A stretch of DNA of 64,000 nt from an uncultured Erysipelotrichaceae bacterium (GCA_902793375.1 CADBDE010000008.1:1-64000); one strand, 5' to 3'; shown: positions 8,564-18,209, counted from the stretch's first letter. Notes: generated by a model from the sequence alone, not told the origin. A program made the numbers and translations.

Positions 8564-8576
8564 TTTGGAGGTATTT

Positions 8577-9248
8577 ATGAATTATAAAATTGCAATCGAT
8601 GGACCTAGTGGTACTGGAAAAAGTACAACAGCTAAATTATTAGCTAAAGAATTATCTTTTATTTATATTGACACAGGAGCGATGTATAGAGCAGTAGGAT
8701 TATATTGCTATAGAAATAATATTGATATAGATAATGAAGAACAAGTAAAAAGTATTTTAAATAATATTGATATTAATATTTTTTATAAAGAAGGAAATCA
8801 AGAAATTGAGTTAAATAATGAGATTGTAAGTAAAGAAATTAGAGAAAATCATATATCTAATTATGCTTCAGTTGTAAGCCAATATAAAGATGTAAGAGAA
8901 AAGTTAGTTAATATACAACAAAATATGGCTAAGAAGAATTCGGTTATTATGGACGGAAGAGATATAGGTACTGTAGTACTTCCTGATGCTGATTTAAAAA
9001 TATATTTAGTTGCAAGTGATGAAGTAAGAGCAGAAAGAAGATATAAAGAATTGATTGAAAAAGGTCAAGATGTAAAACTTGAAGATATATTAAAAGAATT
9101 AAAAGAAAGAGATTATAGAGATTCACATAGAGAAAATAGTCCTCTTAAAAAAGCTGATGATGCAGTAGAGTTAGATAACTCTAATCTTTCAAGAGAAGAA
9201 ACAGTTAAAAAAATATTAGAATTATTTAATAAGAAAGTAGGTAAATAA
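8577..9248 (+). CDS. cmk: Cytidylate kinase
   Basis: A 223-residue (d)CMP kinase making CDP/dCDP. The P-loop GPSGTGKST lies at residues 9-17, followed by IDTGAMYRAVGLY and the family segment MDGRDIGTVVLPDADLKIYL; the lid has RDYRDSHRENSPLKKADDA. The ATG at 8577 has TTTGGAGG upstream. It is unusual in lying between an alanine-type T-box and alaS, one base from the alaS start, so it is probably co-regulated with alanyl-tRNA supply. Confidence 0.95.
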   Translation: MNYKIAIDGPSGTGKSTTAKLLAKELSFIYIDTGAMYRAVGLYCYRNNIDIDNEEQVKSILNNIDINIFYKEGNQEIELNNEIVSKEIRENHISNYASVVSQYKDVREKLVNIQQNMAKKNSVIMDGRDIGTVVLPDADLKIYLVASDEVRAERRYKELIEKGQDVKLEDILKELKERDYRDSHRENSPLKKADDAVELDNSNLSREETVKKILELFNKKVGK

Positions 9249-9249
9249 T

Positions 9250-11946
9250 ATGAAATACATGAAAAGTACAGAAATTAGAAAAATGTGGCAAGATTTCTTT
9301 AAGAGTAAAGGTCATCTTGTAATAGAAAGTGCATCATTAATTCCAGAAGATGATGATTCACTATTCTTTGTAAATGCAGGTGTTACACCTCTTAAAAAAT
9401 ATTTTGATGGAACAATTGTGCCTGAAAATAGAAGATTATGTAGTATTCAAAAATGTATTAGAACAAATGATATTGAAAACGTTGGTGTTACTAAAAGACA
9501 TCAAACTTTCTTTGAAATGATGGGTAATTTTTCAATTGGAGATTATTTTAAAGAAGAAGCTTTAGATTTTGCATTTGAATTTTTAACAAGTTCAGAGTGG
9601 TGTGATATTCCTAAAGAAAAAATATATTGTACTATTTATATGACAGATGAAGTAGCATACAATAAATGGGTTAGTTTAGGACTTGATCCTTCTCATATAG
9701 TTAGATTAAAAGAAAACTTTTGGGAAATTGGAAGTGGACCTTGTGGGCCAGACTCTGAAATATTCTTTGATAGAGGAGAAAAATATGATCCAAATGGTGA
9801 TGCTTTAGAAAAGTTTAAAAATGATATAGATCAAGAACGTTTTGTTGAAATATGGAATAATGTATTTAGTCAATATAATAGTGAACCAGGAGTAGATAGA
9901 AGTTTATATAAAGAACTTCCACATAAAAATATAGATACAGGAGCAGGGTTAGAAAGATGGTGTTGTATATTCCAAGATGTTGATTCTAACTTTGATACAG
10001 ATTTATTTGTACCAATTATTGAACAAATAGAATTAATAAGTGGAACACAATATAATGAATCAACTTATTTTAAAATAATTGCAGACCATGTAAGAGCACT
10101 TACTGTAGCGCTTTCTGATGGATGTATATTTGAAAACTCTGGACGTGGATATGTTCTTAGAAGACTTTTAAGAAGAAGTGTAAGAGCAGGACGTAAAATT
10201 GGAATTAATGAACCATTCATGTATAAACTTGTTGATACAGTAGTAGATATTATGAAAGATAGTTATCCAAAATTAGTTGATAATAAAGCATATGTAAAAG
10301 GATTAATTCTTGATGAGGAAAATCTATTCCATCAAACTTTAAGAGCAGGAGAAAGAAAACTACTTGAGTTAATGAAAGAATCAACTGATAAAACAATTAG
10401 TGGATATGATGCATTTAAATTATATGATACTTATGGATTTCCATTTGAACTTACATTAGAATATCTTGAAGAAGAAGGTATGAGTGTAGATAAAGAAGAA
10501 TTTGATAAGTATATGAAAGAAGCTAAAAAACTTGCTAAAGATAGTAGAAAACAAGTAGCAGACATGAATATTCAAAATGAAGACTTATTAAACTTTAAAT
10601 CTCCAAGTGAATTTTTATATGATACTTATGAATTGGAAGACGCTAGGGTAATTGGATTATTTAAAGATGGAAAAGAAGTAGATTTCTTAGATAGTGATGG
10701 ATATGTAATATTTGATAGAACATGTTTTTATGCAGAAAGTGGTGGACAAGTAGCAGATACTGGAGCAATAAAAAATGATAAATTTAAAGCTAAAGTAGTA
10801 GATGTTAAAAAAGCACCAAATGGACAACATATGCATAAGATTGAAGTATTAGAGGGATCTTTAGAAATAGGAGATTTTTGTTCTATTAAAATAATGAAAG
10901 AAAAAAGACTTAGAACACAAGCAAATCATAGTACAATTCATATTATTCAAAAAGTATTACAAGATACTTTATCTAGTTCTATTCACCAAGCAGGAAGTTA
11001 TGTTGATGATGAAAGATTAAGATTCGATTTTACTTACAGTGGTAAGATAAGTGAAGAACAAATAATTGAAATAGAAGATAAAGTAAATGAAATTATTAAT
11101 ACTCATATTGAAAGTAAAATATCTAATATGTCACTTGATGAAGCTAAAAAACTTGGAGCTATGGCATTATTTACTGATAAATATAAAGATATAGTTCGTG
11201 TTGTTAAAATTGGTGATTCTATAGAACTTTGTGGTGGAACACATATTAAGTCAACTGATGAAATAGAACGCTTTGCAATTTTAAAAGTAGAGTCTAAAGG
11301 AAGTAATTTATATAGACTTGAAGGATGTACTAATGATTTAGTTCCAGTATTAATTAGTGAAGCTGTTGCAAAATATGTTGATGAGATTAAAATACTTCTT
11401 AATAAAGCAGATGAAATACTAAAAAAAGCAAAAGAAGAAGATATAAATTTAAAATTTGATGTTTCTTTAGATCAAAAAGGTCTTGCAAGTTATAGAGATA
11501 TTACATATAATAAGAACCAACTTGAATATATTCAAAACGAAGTTAGAATGCTAGAAAAAGAATATAATGAAAAGAAATCAGAAAAAACAGTAAATGATTT
11601 AGATAAATATTTAGATAAAAAAGAATCTATTAATGGTATTGATACAATAATCATGAAAGTTAAAGACTTAGAAATGAATGAATTAAAAACTATTGTAGAT
11701 GAATTAATGAATAAGCTAGGTGAAGGTATTGTATTCTTTGCAAATCTAAGAGATAAAAATGTAAATTATATTTGTAAATGTAATGGAGTATCATCAAAAG
11801 CTGGTTTAATTGTTAAGAAAGCAGCTGAAATGTCAGGAGGTCGTGGTGGTGGAAGCTCTACTTTCGCCCAAGGAGGAGCAAGTGACGTTAAAAAAATAGA
11901 TGATGTAATAAAAGCAGTTAAACAAGATATCGAAGAAAATAAATAA
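9250..11946 (+). CDS. alaS: Alanyl-tRNA synthetase
   Basis: An 898-residue class II synthetase charging tRNA-Ala. It has the catalytic N-terminal domain (IRKMWQDFFKSKGH, MGNFSIGDYFK, SGPCGPDSEIF), the editing domain with zinc ligands HSTIH and CGGTH, and the C-terminal domain with GGRGGGSSTFAQGG. Length is normal for the family. The preferred start is 9250 (AGTAGG upstream), with an alternative ATG at 9259. Confidence 0.97.
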   Translation: MKYMKSTEIRKMWQDFFKSKGHLVIESASLIPEDDDSLFFVNAGVTPLKKYFDGTIVPENRRLCSIQKCIRTNDIENVGVTKRHQTFFEMMGNFSIGDYFKEEALDFAFEFLTSSEWCDIPKEKIYCTIYMTDEVAYNKWVSLGLDPSHIVRLKENFWEIGSGPCGPDSEIFFDRGEKYDPNGDALEKFKNDIDQERFVEIWNNVFSQYNSEPGVDRSLYKELPHKNIDTGAGLERWCCIFQDVDSNFDTDLFVPIIEQIELISGTQYNESTYFKIIADHVRALTVALSDGCIFENSGRGYVLRRLLRRSVRAGRKIGINEPFMYKLVDTVVDIMKDSYPKLVDNKAYVKGLILDEENLFHQTLRAGERKLLELMKESTDKTISGYDAFKLYDTYGFPFELTLEYLEEEGMSVDKEEFDKYMKEAKKLAKDSRKQVADMNIQNEDLLNFKSPSEFLYDTYELEDARVIGLFKDGKEVDFLDSDGYVIFDRTCFYAESGGQVADTGAIKNDKFKAKVVDVKKAPNGQHMHKIEVLEGSLEIGDFCSIKIMKEKRLRTQANHSTIHIIQKVLQDTLSSSIHQAGSYVDDERLRFDFTYSGKISEEQIIEIEDKVNEIINTHIESKISNMSLDEAKKLGAMALFTDKYKDIVRVVKIGDSIELCGGTHIKSTDEIERFAILKVESKGSNLYRLEGCTNDLVPVLISEAVAKYVDEIKILLNKADEILKKAKEEDINLKFDVSLDQKGLASYRDITYNKNQLEYIQNEVRMLEKEYNEKKSEKTVNDLDKYLDKKESINGIDTIIMKVKDLEMNELKTIVDELMNKLGEGIVFFANLRDKNVNYICKCNGVSSKAGLIVKKAAEMSGGRGGGSSTFAQGGASDVKKIDDVIKAVKQDIEENK

Positions 11947-11971
11947 TTAAATGGCAACAGGGGGAATTATT

Positions 11972-12715
11972 ATGCCAAAGTTTACAAAAGAAGAAATAAA
12001 AAAATATTATGAAGTATTAGGTCTTAATCCAGATAATGAAGGACTTATTATGAGAGATTCAATTAATTTAATATTCATTGGAGAATTATATGAATTAAAT
12101 GATTTTGAAAGAAAACTATCATATACACATAAAGAATTATCAGACAGTTATACTTTATTTCTTCAAATGATTAAAGATGGATTTTGGTATAGTACAAAAA
12201 AAAGAAGAGATAATGCCTTTAATTCTGCATTTGAAATAATAGATGATCTTACAAAATTTGATATAGAGGCAAAAGATAATGAAGAATTAACTATAGATAG
12301 AAGAAATAATCTAATGTCTACAATTATAAACGGATTATGTGAAGTAGGAGATATAATTGATTTTAGATTATATCAAAAAAATGCTTCTTTTAAATCAATC
12401 TATAATAAAATATCTAATATAGAAACTCAAGAAAATACAAAAAATAAATTAGGATTTGATGATGAAGAAAACACTCCTGAAGATTTAAAGAAACTATATT
12501 ATTTAATTGCATATTCAAAATTTAAAGATGATGGTAGTGACTTTGAAATGTTTGATGGAGTAGGGAAAGTATCATTAGTTAAATTAAAATCTATGATAAG
12601 AAAAAGAATTAATGAAGATATGCCAATAAATGAAGAAACAAATGAAAGAGAAAAAGTAGAAAATCCTAAAATTTTAAGATTATCTCATGTAATAAAGAAT
12701 GAAGAAAGAGTATAG
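11972..12715 (+). CDS. Hypothetical protein in the alaS transcript
   Basis: A 247-residue predicted soluble, mostly helical and charged protein. The start is chosen at 11972 because AGGGGGAA lies six bases upstream. The opening words EEIKKYYEVLGLNPDNEG recall a J-domain, but the HPD triad is missing and the rest does not fit. It lies 25 bases after alaS with no terminator between, so the T-box probably controls it too. A terminator overlaps its end. Confidence 0.7.
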   Translation: MPKFTKEEIKKYYEVLGLNPDNEGLIMRDSINLIFIGELYELNDFERKLSYTHKELSDSYTLFLQMIKDGFWYSTKKRRDNAFNSAFEIIDDLTKFDIEAKDNEELTIDRRNNLMSTIINGLCEVGDIIDFRLYQKNASFKSIYNKISNIETQENTKNKLGFDDEENTPEDLKKLYYLIAYSKFKDDGSDFEMFDGVGKVSLVKLKSMIRKRINEDMPINEETNEREKVENPKILRLSHVIKNEERV

Positions 12716-12730
12716 TAATACTCTTTTTTT
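12706..12730 (+). terminator. Terminator of the cmk-alaS transcript
   Basis: AAGAGTAT/ATACTCTT stem overlapping the stop codon, followed by a T-run. Confidence 0.85.
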
Positions 12731-12775
12731 GTATTATTAAAAAAATATTATCCATAATATTAAAGGAGGAATATT

Positions 12776-13213
12776 ATGGATGAGACAAATGAACTTTTAG
12801 AATGTATGTATCAAGATTGTTACATGGCAGTTAAAAATTTAGAATCATTACTTGATGAAATTAAACATAAAGATAATAAAATAAAAAGTGATGTAGAAAT
12901 TATTTTAAAAGAATATGAAAGTTACTTAAAAGAGTTAAAGAAAGAATTAAAATGTAATAAGATTAAACCAAAGAAAGTTAGTATGTTTGCAATAATTGGT
13001 GCTAAAATGAAGATGAGGAAAGATGTAAAAAATGATAATTCTGATTCTAAAATAAGTGATATTATTATTCAAGGTCTTGTAATGGGAGTAATAGATATTA
13101 ATAAAAGAATTGATAATTATAAAGGCGAAGTAAATAATAATTTAATAAAACTTGGAAATAGGTTAATTGAGTTTCAACAAGAAAGTATTGATAAATTAAA
13201 AGCATATTTATAA
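12776..13213 (+). CDS. Hypothetical helical protein
   Basis: A 145-residue protein with GGAGG upstream. It is almost entirely predicted helix: an acidic N-terminal half with a YESYLKELKKELK segment, a lysine patch (KPKKVSMFAIIGAKMKMRKD), and a C-terminal half DIIIQGLVMGVIDINKR resembling helical-bundle proteins. No family recognised. It is monocistronic, between the alaS terminator and tRNA-Met. Confidence 0.65.
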   Translation: MDETNELLECMYQDCYMAVKNLESLLDEIKHKDNKIKSDVEIILKEYESYLKELKKELKCNKIKPKKVSMFAIIGAKMKMRKDVKNDNSDSKISDIIIQGLVMGVIDINKRIDNYKGEVNNNLIKLGNRLIEFQQESIDKLKAYL

Positions 13214-13275
13214 AAATATGCTTTTTATTATTGCAAATAAAATAAAAGTATGATACTATTAATATGCTTATTTAT

Positions 13276-13352
13276 GGCGAGATAGCTCAGCTGGCTAGAG
13301 CGTCCGGTTCATACCCGGAAGGTCGTGGGTTCGATCCCCTCTCTCGCTACCA
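13276..13352 (+). tRNA. tRNA-Met (CAT), elongator type
   Basis: A 77-base cloverleaf with encoded CCA. The acceptor stem pairs GGCGAGA with TCTCGCT (G1-U72 wobble, as in Bacillus elongator tRNA-Met). The D-arm begins AGCTCAGCTGG, the anticodon arm is CCGGTTCATACCCGG with anticodon CAT, and the T-arm contains GGTTCGATCC. A CAT anticodon could also belong to lysidine-modified tRNA-Ile2, but the body resembles elongator Met. Confidence 0.92.
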
Positions 13353-13440
13353 TTTTTTTTTGCACTCTTTTTAGGATGAAATAGTGTTAATAATTTATAA
13401 GAATAGAAGAAATTAAAGAATTAAAAAATTTATAATGAAT

Positions 13441-13468
13441 AAAAAATCAATTTTAAATTGATTTTTTT
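13441..13468 (+). terminator. Intrinsic terminator upstream of the nfn pair
   Basis: AAAAATCAATTT/AAATTGATTTTT hairpin with a T-run. The stretch 13353-13440 between tRNA-Met and this hairpin holds no recognisable gene. Confidence 0.7.
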
Positions 13469-13542
13469 CTTTTGATTAAAAATACTTGTTAAAATCGATA
13501 TAATTTTGTACAATTATATAGGATAAGGATAGGTGAAGTGTG

Positions 13543-14388
13543 ATGTATAAAGTTTTATATAATAATAAAATTAGTTCAAATTCTTTTGAAATGGCAATAG
13601 AAGCTCCATTAGTTATTGAAAAGGCAATTCCCGGACAATTTGTTATTGTAATGTCTCATGAAGATAGTGAGAGAATTCCATTAACAATATATGATTATGA
13701 TAAAGAAAAAGGTATTCTTTATTTAATTTATCAAGTAGTAGGAGGTTCAACTTTAGAGCTATCTTATGTAAAAAATGAATTATTTAGTGTTGCAGGGCCA
13801 TTAGGAAATCCTAATGAGATATGTGCAAATATTAATGAGTTTAAGAATAAAAGAATAGTATATGTTGCTGGAGGTGTAGGAGTTGCACCAGTTTATCCTC
13901 AAGTTAAGTATTTAAAAGAACATGGAATAGAAGTAGATGTTATTTATGGAGCAAGAAATATAGATTTACTTTTAATTAGAGACAAGATAGAAAAAGTTGC
14001 TAAGAATATGTACTATGTTACTGATGATGGATCTTTTGGAGAAAAAGGTTTTGTTACAACAGTTTTAGAGAAAAGAATAAATGATTATGACATATGTGTA
14101 GCAATTGGTCCTGTAATTATGATGAAAAGTGTTTGTGAATTAACTAAAAAATATAATTTACAAACAATAGTAAGTATGAATCCACTAATGGTTGATGGTA
14201 GTGGAATGTGTGGTGCTTGTCGTTGTGAAGTTGATGGTAAACCTAAATTTGCTTGTATTCATGGCCCAGAATTTGATGGACATAAAGTTAATTTTGATTT
14301 AGCTTTAAAAAGAATGAATATATATCATAAAGAAGAAATGGATAAATTATTTGAGATGGAAAAAAGACTTCATAAGGAAGAATACTAG
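13543..14388 (+). CDS. Ferredoxin-NADP reductase-type subunit, NfnA/SudB-like
   Basis: A 281-residue flavoprotein of the PyrK/NfnA/sulfide dehydrogenase beta group. An FAD-binding beta-barrel comes first, then the NAD-binding part with VYVAGGVGVAPVYPQ, and a C-terminal [2Fe-2S] site, GSGMCGACRCEVDG plus the later Cys in FACIHGPEF. With the next gene it forms the two subunits of NfnAB-type enzymes, which couple NADH, NADPH and ferredoxin in anaerobes. The ATG at 13543 has AGGTGAAG upstream; the gene is 12 bases before its partner. Confidence 0.88.
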   Translation: MYKVLYNNKISSNSFEMAIEAPLVIEKAIPGQFVIVMSHEDSERIPLTIYDYDKEKGILYLIYQVVGGSTLELSYVKNELFSVAGPLGNPNEICANINEFKNKRIVYVAGGVGVAPVYPQVKYLKEHGIEVDVIYGARNIDLLLIRDKIEKVAKNMYYVTDDGSFGEKGFVTTVLEKRINDYDICVAIGPVIMMKSVCELTKKYNLQTIVSMNPLMVDGSGMCGACRCEVDGKPKFACIHGPEFDGHKVNFDLALKRMNIYHKEEMDKLFEMEKRLHKEEY

Positions 14389-14400
14389 GAGGGGATTATA

Positions 14401-15759
14401 ATGAGTGATAGTAAAGTAAAAGGAAGAGTTCAAGAACCAAATGTAAGAGTAAATAACTTTAATGAAGTAGAACTTGGATTTAATGATGAAGAAGCACATC
14501 TTGAAGCAAGCAGATGCTTAAATTGCCCTAAGCCTAGATGTATGGAAGGATGTCCTGTTAAAATACAAATACCAAAATTTATTAAAGCAATAAAAGATAA
14601 TGACTTAAAACTTGCTTATGAGATTATTACTGAGTCATCATCTCTTCCTGCAGTATGTGGAAGGGTTTGCCCACAAGAAAAACAATGTGAAAAAATGTGT
14701 GTAAAAGGGCTTAAGGGAGATGCGATTTCAATTGGGTCTCTTGAAAGATATGTAGCAGATGTTGCTATGAAAAACGATTATGCTTCAACTGCAAAAAAAG
14801 AATCAAATGGAAAGAAAGTTGCAATTGTTGGAGCAGGACCTGCTGGATTAACTTGTGCAGGAGACCTTGCAAAAAATGGATTTAGTGTTACAATATACGA
14901 AGTGCTTCATAAAGCAGGAGGAGTTTTAACTTATGGAATTCCTGAATTTAGACTTCCAAAGTCAATTGTTCAAAAAGAAGTAGAATCTCTTAAGAAATTA
15001 GGAGTAGAGATTTTAACTGATGTTCCAGTAGGAAATGCAATTACAATTCCTGAATTACAGGATAAATATGACGCAGTATTTATTGGTAGTGGTGCAGGAC
15101 TTCCAAAATTCATGGGAATCGATGGAGAGGATGCCAATGGAGTATTTTCAGCTAATGAAATACTTACTAGAATTAACTTAATGGGAGCTTATAAAAGCTT
15201 ATCTAAAACACCAATTAAGAAAGCAAAAAGGGCATATATAATTGGTGGAGGAAATGTTGCAATGGATGCAGTTAGATGCTTAAAAAGATTAGGTATAGAA
15301 ACACATCTAATGTATAGAAGAAGTGAAGAAGAATTACCTGCTAGAAAAATGGAAGTAGAACATGCAAAAGAAGAAGGTATTATCTTTGATTTACTAACTA
15401 ATCCAGTTAGAATTCTTACTGATGATAATAACAATGTAATTGGTATGGAAGTTGTTAATATGATTTTAGGAGAAGCTGGAGAAGATGGAAGAAGAAGTGT
15501 TTCTGAAGATGAATCATCTAAGCATGTTGTTGATTGTGATATGGTCGTTATGGCACTTGGAACAAGTCCAAATCATGAAGCATTAAAAAATAGTAATATA
15601 GTATTAACAGAAAGAGGACTAATTAGTGTTGAAAACTCAAAAACTTCTCTTGATAATGTTTATGCAGGAGGAGATGCAGTAACAGGAGCTGCTACAGTAA
15701 TACTTGCTATGGAAGCTGGAAAAAAGGCTGCTAATGAAATAATTAATGCATTATTATAA
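14401..15759 (+). CDS. NfnB/GltD-like NADPH-dependent flavoprotein subunit
   Basis: A 452-residue protein of the glutamate synthase small-subunit family. N-terminal cysteine clusters (CLNCPKPRCMEGCP and CGRVCPQEKQCEKMC) bind two [4Fe-4S] centres, then the FAD fingerprint GAGPAGLTCAGDLAKNG and the NADPH fingerprint IGGGNVAMDAVRCLKRLG, and a final GGDAVTGAATVILAMEAG. Since no glutamate synthase large subunit is near and the NfnA-like gene precedes it, the pair is more likely the bifurcating transhydrogenase than GOGAT. It has a strong AGGAGGGG site. Confidence 0.9.
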   Translation: MSDSKVKGRVQEPNVRVNNFNEVELGFNDEEAHLEASRCLNCPKPRCMEGCPVKIQIPKFIKAIKDNDLKLAYEIITESSSLPAVCGRVCPQEKQCEKMCVKGLKGDAISIGSLERYVADVAMKNDYASTAKKESNGKKVAIVGAGPAGLTCAGDLAKNGFSVTIYEVLHKAGGVLTYGIPEFRLPKSIVQKEVESLKKLGVEILTDVPVGNAITIPELQDKYDAVFIGSGAGLPKFMGIDGEDANGVFSANEILTRINLMGAYKSLSKTPIKKAKRAYIIGGGNVAMDAVRCLKRLGIETHLMYRRSEEELPARKMEVEHAKEEGIIFDLLTNPVRILTDDNNNVIGMEVVNMILGEAGEDGRRSVSEDESSKHVVDCDMVVMALGTSPNHEALKNSNIVLTERGLISVENSKTSLDNVYAGGDAVTGAATVILAMEAGKKAANEIINALL

Positions 15760-15781
15760 TCTTTCTTAGAAAGAAGTTAAA

Positions 15782-16702
15782 ATGAATAATAAAACACCAA
15801 ATATTTATAAAACTGGATATAATCTTGTAACATCGTTAGATTATGACCATCCAGAAAAAAGTATTGATAAAGCAACTAAAGTCTTAAAAAAAAGTTTGAA
15901 AGCCGATGCTACTTTATTATTTAAAAAAAATCAAAATAATAAATTTGATTTAATTTCAGCAAGTAGTGATTTATATAATTCAGAATTAAAATATATTATT
16001 AATATTTATAATAGAAGAAGAAAAAGAGATTTTGATGTTGAATTAAATGATAAAACAATTAAAAGACTAATGATATTAAATATTCCAATTAATAATGAAT
16101 TATATGCACTAGCAGTTACAAATGGATATAGCTTAAATGATAATAAAGAGGCAATTAATGTTTTAAAAAAGAGTGTTAGAAATATAATAATGAACTCTGA
16201 ACTTATTTATAAACTAAGAAAATCAAGTATAACTGATGAAATGACTGGATTATACAATAGATCATGTTATGAAAATGATATAAATGAATTATCTAAAGAA
16301 GAAAAAATAATAACTTTTATAATTACTGATTTATTTAGATTGAAACACATTAATGATACTTATGGTCACGAAAAAGGTGATAAGTATATAGAAGATGCTT
16401 CTCAAATCTTAAAAGATACTTTTGCTGATAAAAAGTCAAAAGTATATAGACTTGGTGGAGATGAGTTTGTAGTAATGATAAATGATTACACTCCATTTGT
16501 ATTAACTGATAAATTATTTAATGCAAGTGAAAAAGTTAAAAATATAGATCTTGGACTTGATAATGAAGATTTAAGACTTAATTATGGGGTATCGTCTGGC
16601 TATTCAACTGATATAGATGAGTTATATAGAGAAGCTGATTCACAATTATCTGCAAATAAACAAAATACTTATATAATACTAAAGAAAGATAGAAGAAAAT
16701 GA
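15782..16702 (+). CDS. GGDEF-domain protein, putative diguanylate cyclase
   Basis: A 306-residue cytosolic protein. Residues 1 to about 140 look like a GAF-type sensor; the C-terminal half is a GGDEF domain beginning DEMTGLYNRSCYE and carrying the intact active-site loop LGGDEF at 224-229. The usual DIDxFKxxND motif is altered to TDLFRLKHINDTYGH, with TD in place of the first ID pair but the metal-binding Asp kept. It would synthesise cyclic di-GMP. No EAL partner is in the window. The next gene is a pilin-like gene, though separated by about 90 bases. Confidence 0.85.
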   Translation: MNNKTPNIYKTGYNLVTSLDYDHPEKSIDKATKVLKKSLKADATLLFKKNQNNKFDLISASSDLYNSELKYIINIYNRRRKRDFDVELNDKTIKRLMILNIPINNELYALAVTNGYSLNDNKEAINVLKKSVRNIIMNSELIYKLRKSSITDEMTGLYNRSCYENDINELSKEEKIITFIITDLFRLKHINDTYGHEKGDKYIEDASQILKDTFADKKSKVYRLGGDEFVVMINDYTPFVLTDKLFNASEKVKNIDLGLDNEDLRLNYGVSSGYSTDIDELYREADSQLSANKQNTYIILKKDRRK

Positions 16703-16793
16703 ATAGTTAAAAGAATAATCTTTTAAGTATTTTAAACAAATAATAGTTATAAAAATAAAAATATGATATTATTATATTAAAATAGGTGATAGT

Positions 16794-18066
16794 ATGAAAA
16801 AGAAAAATGGATTTACTTTAATAGAGTTATTAGCAGTTATAATAATATTAGGTATTCTAATGATAATAGCAATACCAAGTGTAACAAAGTATATAAGTGA
16901 CTCAAGAAAAAATAGTTATGTAGATAGTGCAAAAGAAATAATAGCAGGAACAAGAAATGTAGTAAACGGCGGAAAGTTAGAAATGTATTCTACCAATACA
17001 ACATATTATATTCCAACAAGTTGTATAAAAACAGAAAATGCACAAAAATCACCATATGGAGATTTTACACAAGCAACAAGGAGTATCAAAAATAACACCA
17101 CTAGATAAACTGGATACAGACGATATAGAAAGTGATTTGAAAGCATCTGATATAGAAGGAGTAGTACAAACAACAGGAATAGGAAATAGAAGTGAGATAA
17201 AGATATTAAACTGTAATACAAACACTTGGGAAAGACAATATCAATTAGATGATACAAGCGGTAATGTACCAGAAGATGGAGGAGGATCTAGCTCTGGAGG
17301 TTCTGGAGGATCAGGAGGAACAACATCAAATGTAGTATGTAGAAAAGCCACAACACTTCATACAAAACCATGTGAAAGAGCAAGTGATGGATGTGGAGCT
17401 ACAATAGGAAATGGAAATACAATAACATATGGAACACTAGTAAATGGAAGTCCAAAAGCAGGAGACGCATATGATTGTAAAGTAACTCAAGATGGAGATT
17501 ACACAGAAAGATTTTATTATGTAGGAAGCGAAGGAAATAACTCAATATTAATATACTATAGAAATATGAATGATCAAACAACATATGCATATGACTCAAG
17601 TAATGAAAACTGGCATGGACCAAGAACAGCATATAGTTATTTACCAGATACAAGTACATGGAATAATCCAGGATTAATAGCACCAGGAACAAGAGCGATA
17701 AAAGCACATAATGGAGCAACAAGTACAAGCGGAGGAACGATAGAAAGTTTCACATATGAGGGAAAAGCAGCAAGATTCTTAACAAGTCAAGAGTTAGTAA
17801 ATGCATGTTCAAGTATATCAACAGTAGGAAGTTATACAATAGGAGAATTAGATGGATGTATATGGTTAATGGAAAATGTAGGACAATACGAAACAGGTAG
17901 TGGAAGTTACGGATACTGGTTAGAGACTCCGCTCTCTAATGACAATTTCGGCGTTTGGTTCGTGAATGATAGCTACCGCTTCGTGAGCGGCAACAACACC
18001 AGCAGTATGACGAACAGCGGTGTCCGTCCGGTCATTACAGTTCTAACATCTAATATCTCAAACTAA
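16794..18066 (+). pseudogene. Frameshifted type IV prepilin-like surface protein with variable C-terminus
   Basis: The N-terminal part (16794-17108) encodes MKKKNGFTLIELLAVIIILG, a class III signal/helix with cleavage expected after Gly6 and Glu at +5. After SPYGDF the frame is lost, and the continuation is read in another frame from about 17078 (GVSKITPLDKLDTDDIESDL) to 18066. Compared with the two paralogs at 33.5 and 62.1 kb, about 24 codons (the YVVVTYDGKG..YYW segment) are missing at the junction, so a deletion whose length is not a multiple of three explains the break. The rest has a Gly/Ser linker, a Cys-containing domain and a GC-rich variable-repeat-like end with GVRPVITV. As written, no full protein can be made. 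Confidence 0.8.
17927..18040 (+). repeat. Candidate DGR variable region (VR2)
   Basis: About 52 percent GC in an AT-rich gene. The codon run AGC TAC CGC TTC GTG AGC GGC AAC AAC ACC AGC is what AAC codons become when adenines are replaced. The block ends in GGTGTCCGTCCGGTCATT, which encodes GVRPVI as in the other variable region but with different bases, suggesting a different template. No matching template is present in the window. Confidence 0.6.
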
Positions 18067-18124
18067 AAAGAGAATAGTTGATTATATAATTGAAAAAAAA
18101 GGTACTTATGTATTTTTAAAATAA

Positions 18125-18153
18125 AGACAATCAAAATAATGATTGTTTTTTTT
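18125..18153 (+). terminator. Intrinsic terminator
   Basis: GACAATCA/TGATTGTT stem followed by a run of T, downstream of the broken pilin-like gene. Confidence 0.8.
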
Positions 18154-18209
18154 ATGAAATGATTTTATAATTTAAGTATATTAAACTACTTTAAAATAGA
18201 GGTGTAATT

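Noticed and set aside
11972-12715. J-domain protein (YYEVLGL start)
   Set aside because: No HPD motif and no further similarity to DnaJ-type domains.
13276-13352. tRNA-Ile2 with a lysidine-modified CAT anticodon
   Set aside because: The body and G1-U72 pair match elongator tRNA-Met of Bacillus type more closely; no way to exclude it fully from sequence alone.
17399-17728. Leu/His-rich open frame on the minus strand inside the pilin-like gene
   Set aside because: It is antisense to coding sequence with biased composition, no ribosome site and no family resemblance; similar frames at 33714 and 34335 were rejected for the same reason.
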